Assembly (NCBI GenBank): GCA_910577275.1
Contig: CAJTMW010000041.1
Span: forward strand, 1-12,851
DNA length: 12,851 nt
Direction: 5' to 3'
Origin: an uncultured Lachnospiraceae bacterium
Lineage (GTDB): Bacteria > Bacillota > Clostridia > Lachnospirales > Lachnospiraceae
Shown here one piece after another: positions 6,964-12,724 of the stretch. The translations under genes were made by a program, and so were the position numbers. The stretch's first letter is position 1. Each line of letters begins with the position of its first letter. The notes beneath the pieces are model-generated. The model ran no database searches, was not told where the DNA came from, and saw nothing but the letters and a program-made list of their open reading frames with translations.

Positions 6964-7631
6964 CTCAGCTGATACCCTACGCCCTTTTTGGTCAAAATGA
7001 AATTCTCGATTCCCGCTTCCTCCAGCTTTTTCCGAAGCCGGTTCATGTTCACGGTCAGCGTATTGTCGTCCACAAAGCACTCGTTATCCCACAGCCGTTT
7101 CATAATACTCTCACGGCTCACCGTGCTCCCCGCCTTTTCATACAAAAGCTGCAGGATACGGAACTCGTTTTTGGACAGCTCCAGCTTTGTCCCCTGATAC
7201 AAAAGGCTCATATCCGTGAGATTCAGGATAACGTTTCCATGCTCCATAACCGAAGACTGGTTTTGAAAAGAATAGGTTCTCCGCAAAATTGCCTGCACCT
7301 TGGCCAGAAGCACCTCCAAATCAAAGGGCTTTACGATGAAATCATCCCCGCCCATGTTCATTGCCATGACGATATTCATGTTATCCGAGGCCGACGAGAC
7401 GAAAACCACCGGAACCTGCGAAATCTTCCTGATTTCCCCGCACCAGTAATATCCGTTGTAAAAGGGCAGCCCGATATCCAGAAGTACAAGCTGGGGCCCA
7501 AAGGAGATAAACTCCGGCAGGATATTTTCAAGGTTTTCCACACAGGCTGATTCATATCCCCAGCCTGAGAGATACTTGCAGATTTGGTTTGAAATGATGT
7601 TGTCGTCTTCGACTATCAGTATTTTATACAT
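6960..7631 (-). CDS. BceR-type OmpR/PhoB-family response regulator
   Basis: This 223-aa DNA-binding regulator has an N-terminal receiver domain: acidic pocket EDD (8-10), phosphoacceptor D52 in LLDIGLP, S79 and K101 in VKPFD. The C-terminal winged helix (about 125-223) has SKNEFRILQLL and the typical end DNTLTVNMNRLRKKL...TKKGVGYQLR. I chose the ATG at 7631, which has GGGGGAGG 3 nt upstream and the expected MYKILIVEDD opening; the frame extends upstream to an ATG at 7676, but that runs through a terminator hairpin. It is the first gene of the Bce-type module and is expected to activate the transporter promoter through the palindrome at 5811-5822. No promoter is visible between it and the terminator at 7667-7693. 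Confidence 0.94.
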   Translation of the reverse strand: MYKILIVEDDNIISNQICKYLSGWGYESACVENLENILPEFISFGPQLVLLDIGLPFYNGYYWCGEIRKISQVPVVFVSSASDNMNIVMAMNMGGDDFIVKPFDLEVLLAKVQAILRRTYSFQNQSSVMEHGNVILNLTDMSLLYQGTKLELSKNEFRILQLLYEKAGSTVSRESIMKRLWDNECFVDDNTLTVNMNRLRKKLEEAGIENFILTKKGVGYQLR

Positions 7632-7666
7632 GTTCCTCCCCCCGCCGTTCGGCTCATTGCTCGCGC

Positions 7667-7693
7667 AAAAAGGCACCCTCCAGGGGTGCCTTT
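7667..7693 (-). terminator. Rho-independent terminator after the small Asn/Gln-rich gene
   Basis: On the minus strand a perfect 10-bp stem, AAAGGCACCC / GGGTGCCTTT (7693-7684 and 7678-7669), with a 5-nt loop runs straight into further T residues (five T in all, 7671-7667). It lies 13 nt after the small gene's TAA and about 36 nt before the response regulator's ATG. Confidence 0.88.
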
Positions 7694-7706
7694 CGCCAAA
7701 TCCATT

Positions 7707-7850
7707 TTAGTACTCGTTGTTCTTTTTGTTGTTGTCCTTGCAGTTAGAAGAATTGGAAGAGCTGTTCTTCTGGCTGTTCTGGCTGTTCTGATTGGATTTG
7801 TTTTCCTGGTTCTGATTGTTCTGGTTGTTCTGATAATCATTCTTAGCCAT
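7707..7850 (-). CDS. Small Asn/Gln/Ser-rich protein (47 aa), unrecognised
   Basis: A 47-codon frame from ATG (7850) to TAA (7707) encodes a protein opening MAKNDYQNNQNNQ and ending CKDNNKKNNEY. It is about 40% Asn, rich in Gln and Ser, with a single Cys (residue 37) and a Lys-rich end. There is no hydrophobic stretch, so no signal peptide or membrane helix. A perfect AGGAGG lies 10 nt upstream and a strong terminator follows 13 nt after the stop, which argues for a real gene despite its low complexity. CAGAAC repeats dominate the DNA. The composition recalls small uncharacterised or spore-associated Asn/Gln-rich Clostridia proteins, but I see no diagnostic SASP motif and assign no function. 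Confidence 0.75.
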   Translation of the reverse strand: MAKNDYQNNQNNQNQENKSNQNSQNSQKNSSSNSSNCKDNNKKNNEY

Positions 7851-7860
7851 AATTTTGTTT

Positions 7861-7866
7861 CCTCCT
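7861..7866 (-). promoter_or_regulatory. Ribosome binding site of the 47-aa gene
   Basis: A perfect AGGAGG on the minus strand lies 10 nt before the ATG at 7850. It decides in favour of this frame. An ATG at 7873 in another frame lies before the site and would put it inside an Arg/Thr-rich translation. Confidence 0.8.
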
Positions 7867-7925
7867 GATTCATTAGGTTACAGGAGTAGTATTTTCTCTT
7901 TTTTCAAATTTTATACTATGTATTT

Positions 7926-8312
7926 TTAAAATTTATCTGTTCCCCGTCCATAATCCAGTCCGTTTCGGTATTTTTCCGGGTCTTTCATCATATCCGCCAT
8001 TGTCCGAAACGCCTGCATGGCCATCTTTTCCTTATTGCAGGTCCGGGAATTCTTCCCCGTATCCTTTATGAGATTATAGCGGTTCATCTGCCAGACATAC
8101 AAATCGCACAGGGAATAGCCGCATGTCTTAAGCTTATCCGAAAAGGTGTGATGCTCCACGTAATAAATAAATTCCTCATACAACTGCCTCCGGGACAAAA
8201 TATCCGGCCAGAGCCCGTCCGCCCATTCCCGGGACAGCTCCGCGTAATCGCAGATTGCATAAAAAGCCTGACATACTTTTATCTTCGTCGCATCATACAA
8301 AATGCCCTGCAT
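7926..8312 (-). CDS. Hypothetical protein, 128 aa, unrecognised
   Basis: I do not recognise this family. The protein looks soluble and mostly helical: no membrane segment or signal peptide, many aromatic residues (for example YAICDYAEL and EEFIYYVEHHTF), five Cys (residues 14, 21, 64, 69, 92) without a clear zinc-binding spacing, and a basic C-terminal third. The ATG at 8312 has AAGGAAG about 8 nt upstream. It lies 64 bp after the cardiolipin synthase stop and 75 bp before the 47-aa gene, in the same direction, so it may be co-transcribed with either. Codon use looks like that of its neighbours and nothing suggests decay. A real gene is likely from the ribosome site and non-repetitive, protein-like composition. 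Confidence 0.72.
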   Translation of the reverse strand: MQGILYDATKIKVCQAFYAICDYAELSREWADGLWPDILSRRQLYEEFIYYVEHHTFSDKLKTCGYSLCDLYVWQMNRYNLIKDTGKNSRTCNKEKMAMQAFRTMADMMKDPEKYRNGLDYGRGTDKF

Positions 8313-8376
8313 GAAATCACTTCCTTATCTGTTCTTCAGCCATATGCCTGCAGTCAGCCGCATACCCGACGGATAT

Positions 8377-9924
8377 TTACAGCAGCGGCGCTACAAGCCT
8401 GGATATCCTTCCCGTCACTTTCTGATACAGGGGGATTTTCCTGTAGTAATCTATGGTAACCTCCTGACACTTTAAAAGCGTGTCCTGAAAATCTTCTTCC
8501 ACCCTTGCCGCCGTACTGCTCTCATAAAAACAAACGCCGCACTCAAAATGATGGTAAAAACTCCGGTAATCCAGATTTACCGTCCCCACCACGGCGGAGA
8601 TATCGTCGGAAACAAAGGACTTGGCGTGCACGAAGCCGGGCGTATACTCATAAACCCTGATGCCCGCCTCCAAAAGCTCGGGATAAAAGGTTCTTGCAAT
8701 ATAATATACCACTTTTTTATCAGGAATATGAGGCAGAATCATCGCCACCTCCACACCCCGCCTTGCGGCGTAGCGCATGGCATCCAGAAATTCCCTGTCC
8801 ACAATAAAATAGGGCGTCATAATGTGCACATATTTTGAAGCGCTCTGAATCATGGACGCATATACCGTTTTTGCCACCTCTGAGCTTCTGGTGGGCGTCT
8901 CCCCGTATGGTATCACAAAACCGTCGTGAACCTCCGGGCCGTCAAACACAATATCCTTCAGATATTTGTCGTACTTTTCATCGCCCGTTTCCGACACGTT
9001 CCACATCTGCAGATACATCACCGTAAAGCTCCTGACGGCGTCGCCGGTGATTTTTACCGCCACATCCTTCCAGTGCCCGAAGCGTTCCTTCTTATTGATA
9101 TACTCGTCCGCCAGGTTCACGCCGCCCGTAAAAGCCACCTTTCCGTCTATCACCACGATTTTTCTGTGGTCGCGGTTGTTCTGCGACGTGGATAAAAACG
9201 GAACAATCGGTGCGAACATCTTGGCCTTTATGCCGTATTCCTGCAGCTCTCTCGGATATCTAAGGGGAAGAAGAACGATGGAACACATGCCGTCATACAT
9301 CACCCGCACTTCCACGCCTTCCTTTACCTTTTCTTTCAGGATGTCCAATACCGCATCCCACATGTATCCCCGCTCTATGATGAAGTACTCAAGGAAAATG
9401 AACTTCTCCGCTTTTCTTAATTCCTCCAGCAAATCCGCAAATTTATCCTCCCCCACGGGATAATATACGGCGGTGGAGCTGTTATATACCGGGAAACCGG
9501 CTGTATGCTTCATATAATGGGCAAACCCCTGAAACTGCGGCGGGCACTTTTTAAGGGCGTTTTCAGTTTCCTCGTCCGTATAGAGCTTTCCTTCCGTTTC
9601 CCCTATGCGTCTGCCAAGCTTCACCTTGAGACCGAAACCGCTGAAATTCCCCACGATAAACACGTAAATCAGCGCCCTCAGCACCGGGAACAGGCAGATG
9701 GGAATAATCCAGCTCATCTTAAATTCCGTGGGCTCGTCCCTGTTAATGATAAAAATTACCAGAAACGCTCCCAGAATGCTCATACTTTCCCATATCAGCG
9801 GATAATAACTCCGAAGCCATACGAAGCTGCCAAGCAGCGCAAGCGCCTGCAGCACTATCATCAAAATGATAATCAGCGAACGGCCGAATACCATCTTAAA
9901 TATGGCGTTAAGCAATCGTCTCAT
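8377..9924 (-). CDS. cls: Cardiolipin synthase (phospholipase D family)
   Basis: Predicted to make cardiolipin from two phosphatidylglycerol molecules, releasing glycerol, at the cytoplasmic membrane. The 515-aa protein has N-terminal hydrophobic segments (about residues 16-36, 46-60 and 71-92, the PLDc_N anchor) followed by two HKD active-site motifs: H253-x-K255-x4-D260 (HRKIVVIDGKVAFTGG) and H433-x-K435-x4-D440 (HAKSFVSD, followed by GTVNLDYRSF). Both are intact and the length fits bacterial Cls enzymes. The ATG at 9924 has GAGGAG close upstream. It lies 95 bp downstream of the pyridoxal kinase gene, with a hairpin in the spacer. Membrane cardiolipin can affect sensitivity to cationic peptides, but a link to the nearby Bce-type module is only a guess. 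Confidence 0.94.
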   Translation of the reverse strand: MRRLLNAIFKMVFGRSLIIILMIVLQALALLGSFVWLRSYYPLIWESMSILGAFLVIFIINRDEPTEFKMSWIIPICLFPVLRALIYVFIVGNFSGFGLKVKLGRRIGETEGKLYTDEETENALKKCPPQFQGFAHYMKHTAGFPVYNSSTAVYYPVGEDKFADLLEELRKAEKFIFLEYFIIERGYMWDAVLDILKEKVKEGVEVRVMYDGMCSIVLLPLRYPRELQEYGIKAKMFAPIVPFLSTSQNNRDHRKIVVIDGKVAFTGGVNLADEYINKKERFGHWKDVAVKITGDAVRSFTVMYLQMWNVSETGDEKYDKYLKDIVFDGPEVHDGFVIPYGETPTRSSEVAKTVYASMIQSASKYVHIMTPYFIVDREFLDAMRYAARRGVEVAMILPHIPDKKVVYYIARTFYPELLEAGIRVYEYTPGFVHAKSFVSDDISAVVGTVNLDYRSFYHHFECGVCFYESSTAARVEEDFQDTLLKCQEVTIDYYRKIPLYQKVTGRISRLVAPLL

Positions 9925-9936
9925 TTCTCCTCTTTT

Positions 9937-9994
9937 CTGCGCCGCATTACCGCCTTTGGGCGCTTTGCCCCGGAAAGTCCGCCACGCGGCGCAG
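9937..9994. repeat. Inverted repeat in the leader of the cardiolipin synthase gene
   Basis: Nine-base arms CTGCGCCGC (9937-9945) and GCGGCGCAG (9986-9994) are perfectly complementary around a 40-nt GC-rich interior. On the minus strand the stem ends about 5 nt before the GAGGAG ribosome site of cls and has no T run after it, so it is not a normal terminator. Confidence 0.55.
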
Positions 9995-10019
9995 ACGCAG
10001 ACTCCCCAGCGTAAAACCT

Positions 10020-10853
10020 TTATACCTTCAGTAAATGGAGTATCTCCTCAAAGCAGACTCCGTTTTTATCTTCAATCCCCATTTCCAGGGATTTTTCCAT
10101 ACATTTTTTTATAAATACAGCGGCCTTTTTCACCGACTCTGCAAAAGAAACGCCGTTTACCGCATCCGCGGCAATGATTGCCGAAAATAAATCCCCTGTG
10201 CCGCAGCACTCCTTTCCAACCCTGCGGTTGCGGAAAATTAACGGCTCCTTTCCTTCCTCAAAGACATAATTTGCCAGATACTGTCCCTGGCTGATTCCGG
10301 TGATTACTATCTTCCCGGGACCTGCCTCCGCAAGCCTTCGGGCAAGCGTCCAAAGCTCCGCTTCCTTCCATCCTTCCTCTTTATAGGGTGTGTCCGTCAG
10401 CTTACATGCCTCCGTAAGGTTCGGCGTGATAATATCCGCAAGGGATATGAGACTGCGCATTTTCAGGCACATTTCTTCCGTATAGGTTCCCGCAATCTTT
10501 CCATGGTCGCCCATCACCGGGTCAACCACCACAATCGTATCTTTCCCCCGAAAGCTCCTGATGAAATCCTCCACAATGCCAATCTGCGCCCCGGAGCCCA
10601 GAAAGCCGGACATAATGCCGTCAAACTTAAGGTCGAGCTTTTTCCACATGGAGAGGTATTCGGCAAGCCTGTCCGTGTAATCGTCAAAAAAATATTCCGG
10701 GTAGCCCACATGGTTGGAAAGAATCGACGTCGGCACCGGACAGCATTGGATTTTCATATGGGAAATCACCGGCAGCGACACCGTAAGGGCGCATCGCCCG
10801 AAGCCGGTCAGGTCGTTGATTGCCGCTATCTTTTTTTGTTTAAGTTGGGACAT
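10020..10853 (-). CDS. pdxY: Pyridoxal/pyridoxamine kinase (PdxY/PdxK-like)
   Basis: Predicted to phosphorylate pyridoxal, pyridoxamine or pyridoxine at the 5' hydroxyl using ATP, in vitamin B6 salvage. This 277-aa ribokinase-fold protein has the family opening IAAINDLTGFGRCALTVSLP (9-28), SNHVG (46-50), DPVMGDHG (111-118), TPNLTEA (143-149) and the catalytic anion-hole motif GTGD (218-221, D221 the base). The ATG at 10853 has AAGGA about 7 nt upstream. The frame is open to an ATG at 10967, but those 38 codons are translated repeat sequence (see the array at 10872-11141) and carry no family sequence. Its leader appears long and structured. PdxY and PdxK cannot be told apart with certainty by eye. 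Confidence 0.92.
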   Translation of the reverse strand: MSQLKQKKIAAINDLTGFGRCALTVSLPVISHMKIQCCPVPTSILSNHVGYPEYFFDDYTDRLAEYLSMWKKLDLKFDGIMSGFLGSGAQIGIVEDFIRSFRGKDTIVVVDPVMGDHGKIAGTYTEEMCLKMRSLISLADIITPNLTEACKLTDTPYKEEGWKEAELWTLARRLAEAGPGKIVITGISQGQYLANYVFEEGKEPLIFRNRRVGKECCGTGDLFSAIIAADAVNGVSFAESVKKAAVFIKKCMEKSLEMGIEDKNGVCFEEILHLLKV

Positions 10854-10871
10854 TTTGATTTCCTTTCTGGC

Positions 10872-11141
10872 CTCCCTCTGCTCCGCTGTGCACATTCGGG
10901 TGCCTCCGGCTCCCTCATTCGCTATGCACGTAGTGACTGGTGATTCCCTCCACTCCGCTGTGCACATTCGGGTGCCTCCGGCTCCCTCATTCGCTATTCA
11001 CGTAGTGACTGGTGATTCCCTCCACTCCGCTGTGCACATTCGGGTGCCCTTCCGGGCTCCCTCATTCGCTATTCACGTAGTGACTGGTAATTCCCTCCAC
11101 TCCGCTGTGCGCATTCGGGAGCCTCCGGCTCCCTCATTCGC
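10872..11141. repeat. 72-bp tandem repeat array (four copies) before the pyridoxal kinase gene
   Basis: Four near-identical units, marked by CTCCGCTGTGC at 10881, 10953, 11025 and 11100, give periods of 72, 72 and 75 bp. Copies 1-3 contain the palindrome TGTGCACA; all contain a short hairpin (10898-10914, 10970-10986, 11042-11061, 11117-11133). Copy 4 breaks off after TCATTCGC. The region is open in one frame on each strand only because the period is a multiple of three. I see no ribosome site or family sequence to support a gene. With 10854-11230 it fills a gap of more than 350 bp without a supported gene. Confidence 0.9.
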
Positions 11142-11155
11142 GGGCTTCGCCCTAT

Positions 11156-11212
11156 CACTTCGTAATCTGACAAAATCGCCTGCTAGCAGGCGTTTTGTCA
11201 TCTTGCGAAGTG
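11156..11212. repeat. 57-nt interrupted palindrome / hairpin
   Basis: Outer arms CACTTCG (11156-11162) and CGAAGTG (11206-11212), a symmetric 5x5 internal loop, then TGACAAAA/TTTTGTCA, one bulged T, and CGCCTGC/GCAGGCG around a central TA. The GC-rich core followed by TTTT could act as a weak bidirectional terminator, since it reads nearly the same on both strands, but the extra outer arms are more than a terminator needs. Confidence 0.75.
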
Positions 11213-11236
11213 GCACAGCTCATTGCTGTCGCGTAC

Positions 11237-11242
11237 ATTATA
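11237..11242 (-). promoter_or_regulatory. Candidate -10 box for leftward transcription toward pyridoxal kinase
   Basis: TATAAT on the minus strand, but with no recognisable -35 at 16-18 bp. It is the only good -10 I see on this strand between the kinase ATG and the divergent gene. If used, the leader would be about 375 nt and would contain both the hairpin and the repeat array. Confidence 0.35.
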
Positions 11243-11280
11243 CCGCATCTGATATAAAAAAATATAGGGCTTGGGGAGAA

Positions 11281-11303
11281 AATTTATTAATATTTAACAA
11301 ATT
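11281..11303. promoter_or_regulatory. 23-bp AT palindrome, possible operator (Rex-like half-sites)
   Basis: Arms AATTTATTAA (11281-11290) and TTAACAAATT (11294-11303) match at 9 of 10 positions around TAT. It lies 23 bp upstream of the flavodiiron -35 box, centred near -70. The inner half-sites resemble TTGTTAA/TTAACAA of the redox regulator Rex, but the central spacer is 3 nt instead of 4. Confidence 0.5.
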
Positions 11304-11326
11304 CCTTTTCCGTGGGGCGGGATGTG

Positions 11327-11355
11327 GTGACATGGGGAAAATTTTTGTGTATAAT
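11327..11355 (+). promoter_or_regulatory. Predicted sigma-A promoter of the flavodiiron gene
   Basis: GTGACA (11327-11332, 5 of 6 matches to TTGACA), a 17-nt spacer and a perfect TATAAT (11350-11355). The start would fall near 11362, leaving a leader of about 80 nt with the ribosome site GGAGGTG 7 nt before the ATG. Confidence 0.75.
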
Positions 11356-11441
11356 TGTGCTTGTCTTTTCACATTATCTTTTTATAACTTATTTGCGTTC
11401 TGGAAAGGGCCAGGCGAAATTATAACCGGAGGTGTTTTGTA

Positions 11442-12593
11442 ATGGTGACAAACGATGTTCTTTATGTGGGCGTTGACGATAGGGATATTGACCTTTTTGA
11501 AGGGCAGTTTGCGGTTCCGAACGGCATCGCTTATAATTCTTATGTGATTCTTGATGATAAAATTGCGGTGATGGACACGGTTGACAGGAGAAAAAAGGAT
11601 GCGTATCTGGAAAATCTGGAAAAAGCTCTTTGCGGCAAATGTCCTGATTATCTGGTGGTTTCCCATGTGGAGCCCGACCACGCTTCCAGTGTGAAGGCTT
11701 TCCTTGAAAAATACCCCTCCGCCACAGTGGTGGGCAACGCCAAAACCTTTCAGATGCTGGCGCTTTATTTTGACCTGGATTTTAGCAACGCACTCACAGT
11801 AAAAGAGGGCGATACCCTTTCTTTGGGGAAGCATGAGCTTTCCTTTGTGATGGCTCCCATGGTTCACTGGCCCGAGGTCATGCTCACCTATGACAGTTTT
11901 GATAAGATTCTGTTCAGCGCGGACGCTTTCGGAAAATTCGGCGCGCTGGATGCGCAGGAGCCCTGGGACGACGAGGCCGGAAGATATTACTTTAATATTG
12001 TGGGAAAATTCGGAATGCCCGTCCAGACCGTGCTGAAAAAGGCCGCCGCGCTGGACATTCAAATCATCTGCCCTCTCCACGGCCCTGTTTTAAAAGAAAA
12101 TTTAAGCTATTACCTTGATAAATACAACACTTGGAGCAGCTACGCCCCTGAAAAGGAAGGCGTTTTCATCGCCTACGCCTCCCTCCACGGCAATACTGCC
12201 GGCGCGGCCAAAAAGCTTGCGGAAATCTTAAGGGAAAAGGGCTGCCCGGAAGCCGTAACCCTCGACCTTGCCCGGGACGACATGGCAGACGCCCTTGCAA
12301 AAGCGTTCCGCTACGGCAAAATCGTGCTGGCCTCCTCCTCCTACAACGGCGGCGTAATGCCCTATATGGAATTTTTCCTCCATTATCTGAAAGGCAAAAA
12401 CTTCCAGAAACGTCAAATTGCCCTCATAGAAAACGGCTCCTGGGCCCCATCCGCCAAAAAGACCATGACAGACATCCTCTCCACAATGAACGGCATCACC
12501 ATCCTGGAGCCCTCCATCACCATCCGAGGCGCCGTTAAAGAAGAAAATATAAAAGAACTGGAAACTCTTGCCGACGAGCTGATAAAATCATAA
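11442..12593 (+). CDS. fprA: Flavodiiron protein (FprA family A-type flavoprotein)
   Basis: Predicted soluble enzyme that reduces oxygen to water and/or nitric oxide to nitrous oxide in anaerobes, receiving electrons from rubredoxin or a similar donor. The 383-aa protein has the metallo-beta-lactamase-like diiron domain first: ligands H75, E77, D79 and H80 in SHVEPDHASS, then H142 (APMVHWPEVM), D161 (FSADAFGKFGA) and H213 (CPLHGPVL). A flavodoxin domain follows from about 240 (FIAYASLHGNTAGAA, FMN phosphate loop; ASSSYNGGVMP at 297-307). All expected diiron ligands are visible and there is no fused rubredoxin. The ATG has GGAGGTG 7 nt upstream. It is the only plus-strand gene, divergent from the pyridoxal kinase gene, with its own promoter. 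The last codons and stop begin the 40-bp tandem repeats that continue downstream. Confidence 0.94.
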   Translation: MVTNDVLYVGVDDRDIDLFEGQFAVPNGIAYNSYVILDDKIAVMDTVDRRKKDAYLENLEKALCGKCPDYLVVSHVEPDHASSVKAFLEKYPSATVVGNAKTFQMLALYFDLDFSNALTVKEGDTLSLGKHELSFVMAPMVHWPEVMLTYDSFDKILFSADAFGKFGALDAQEPWDDEAGRYYFNIVGKFGMPVQTVLKKAAALDIQIICPLHGPVLKENLSYYLDKYNTWSSYAPEKEGVFIAYASLHGNTAGAAKKLAEILREKGCPEAVTLDLARDDMADALAKAFRYGKIVLASSSYNGGVMPYMEFFLHYLKGKNFQKRQIALIENGSWAPSAKKTMTDILSTMNGITILEPSITIRGAVKEENIKELETLADELIKS

Positions 12594-12724
12594 AACAACA
12601 CCGACTCTTGCCGACGAACTCCTAAAATCATAAAACAACACCGGCTCTCTCCGACGAGCTACTAAAATCATAAAACAACGATGGCTCTTGCCGACAAACT
12701 CCTAAAATCATAAAACAATACTGG
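12565..12724 (+). repeat. Four 40-bp tandem repeats copying the 3' end of the flavodiiron gene
   Basis: Units at 12565-12604, 12605-12644, 12645-12684 and 12685-12724 have an exact 40-bp period; the next bases (CTCCTT) may be the start of a fifth. Unit 1 holds the last codons and TAA of the gene; units 2-4 lie in the spacer. Each unit holds the string TAAAATCATAAAACAA (unit 1 has ATAAAATCAT). No terminator hairpin is seen here. Confidence 0.92.

Noticed and set aside
6964..7080. Longer start for the histidine kinase at 7080
   Set aside because: It would overlap about 120 bp of the regulator gene in another frame without family sequence. The ATGA junction at 6963-6960 is the natural start.
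7686..7868. Plus-strand very hydrophobic 60-aa frame resembling a membrane peptide
   Set aside because: It is the antisense shadow of Asn/Gln codons in the 47-aa gene (GTT, CTG, TTG runs); it has no ribosome site and the terminator orientation fits the minus-strand gene.
7616..7873. Minus-strand Arg/Thr-rich 85-aa frame
   Set aside because: It is another frame of the 47-aa gene. Its start precedes the AGGAGG site, it runs through the terminator, and its composition is a frame-shift artefact.
10854..10967. 38-codon N-terminal extension of the pyridoxal kinase
   Set aside because: It is translated repeat DNA. Upstream copies carry a TGA at the equivalent position, and the ATG at 10853 has the ribosome site and the family-typical start.
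10872..11141. CRISPR array
   Set aside because: Units are contiguous near-identical 72-75-bp repeats with no unique spacers, and no cas genes are present.
10714..11442. Long plus-strand open frame with a 24-residue repeated peptide across the repeat array
   Set aside because: It is antisense to the pyridoxal kinase, has no ribosome site, and stays open only because the DNA period is a multiple of three. The peptide matches no family I know.
11382..12080. Minus-strand 232-aa frame opposite the flavodiiron gene
   Set aside because: The plus strand encodes a complete flavodiiron protein with its own promoter and ribosome site. The antisense frame covers that promoter side and has no family sequence.
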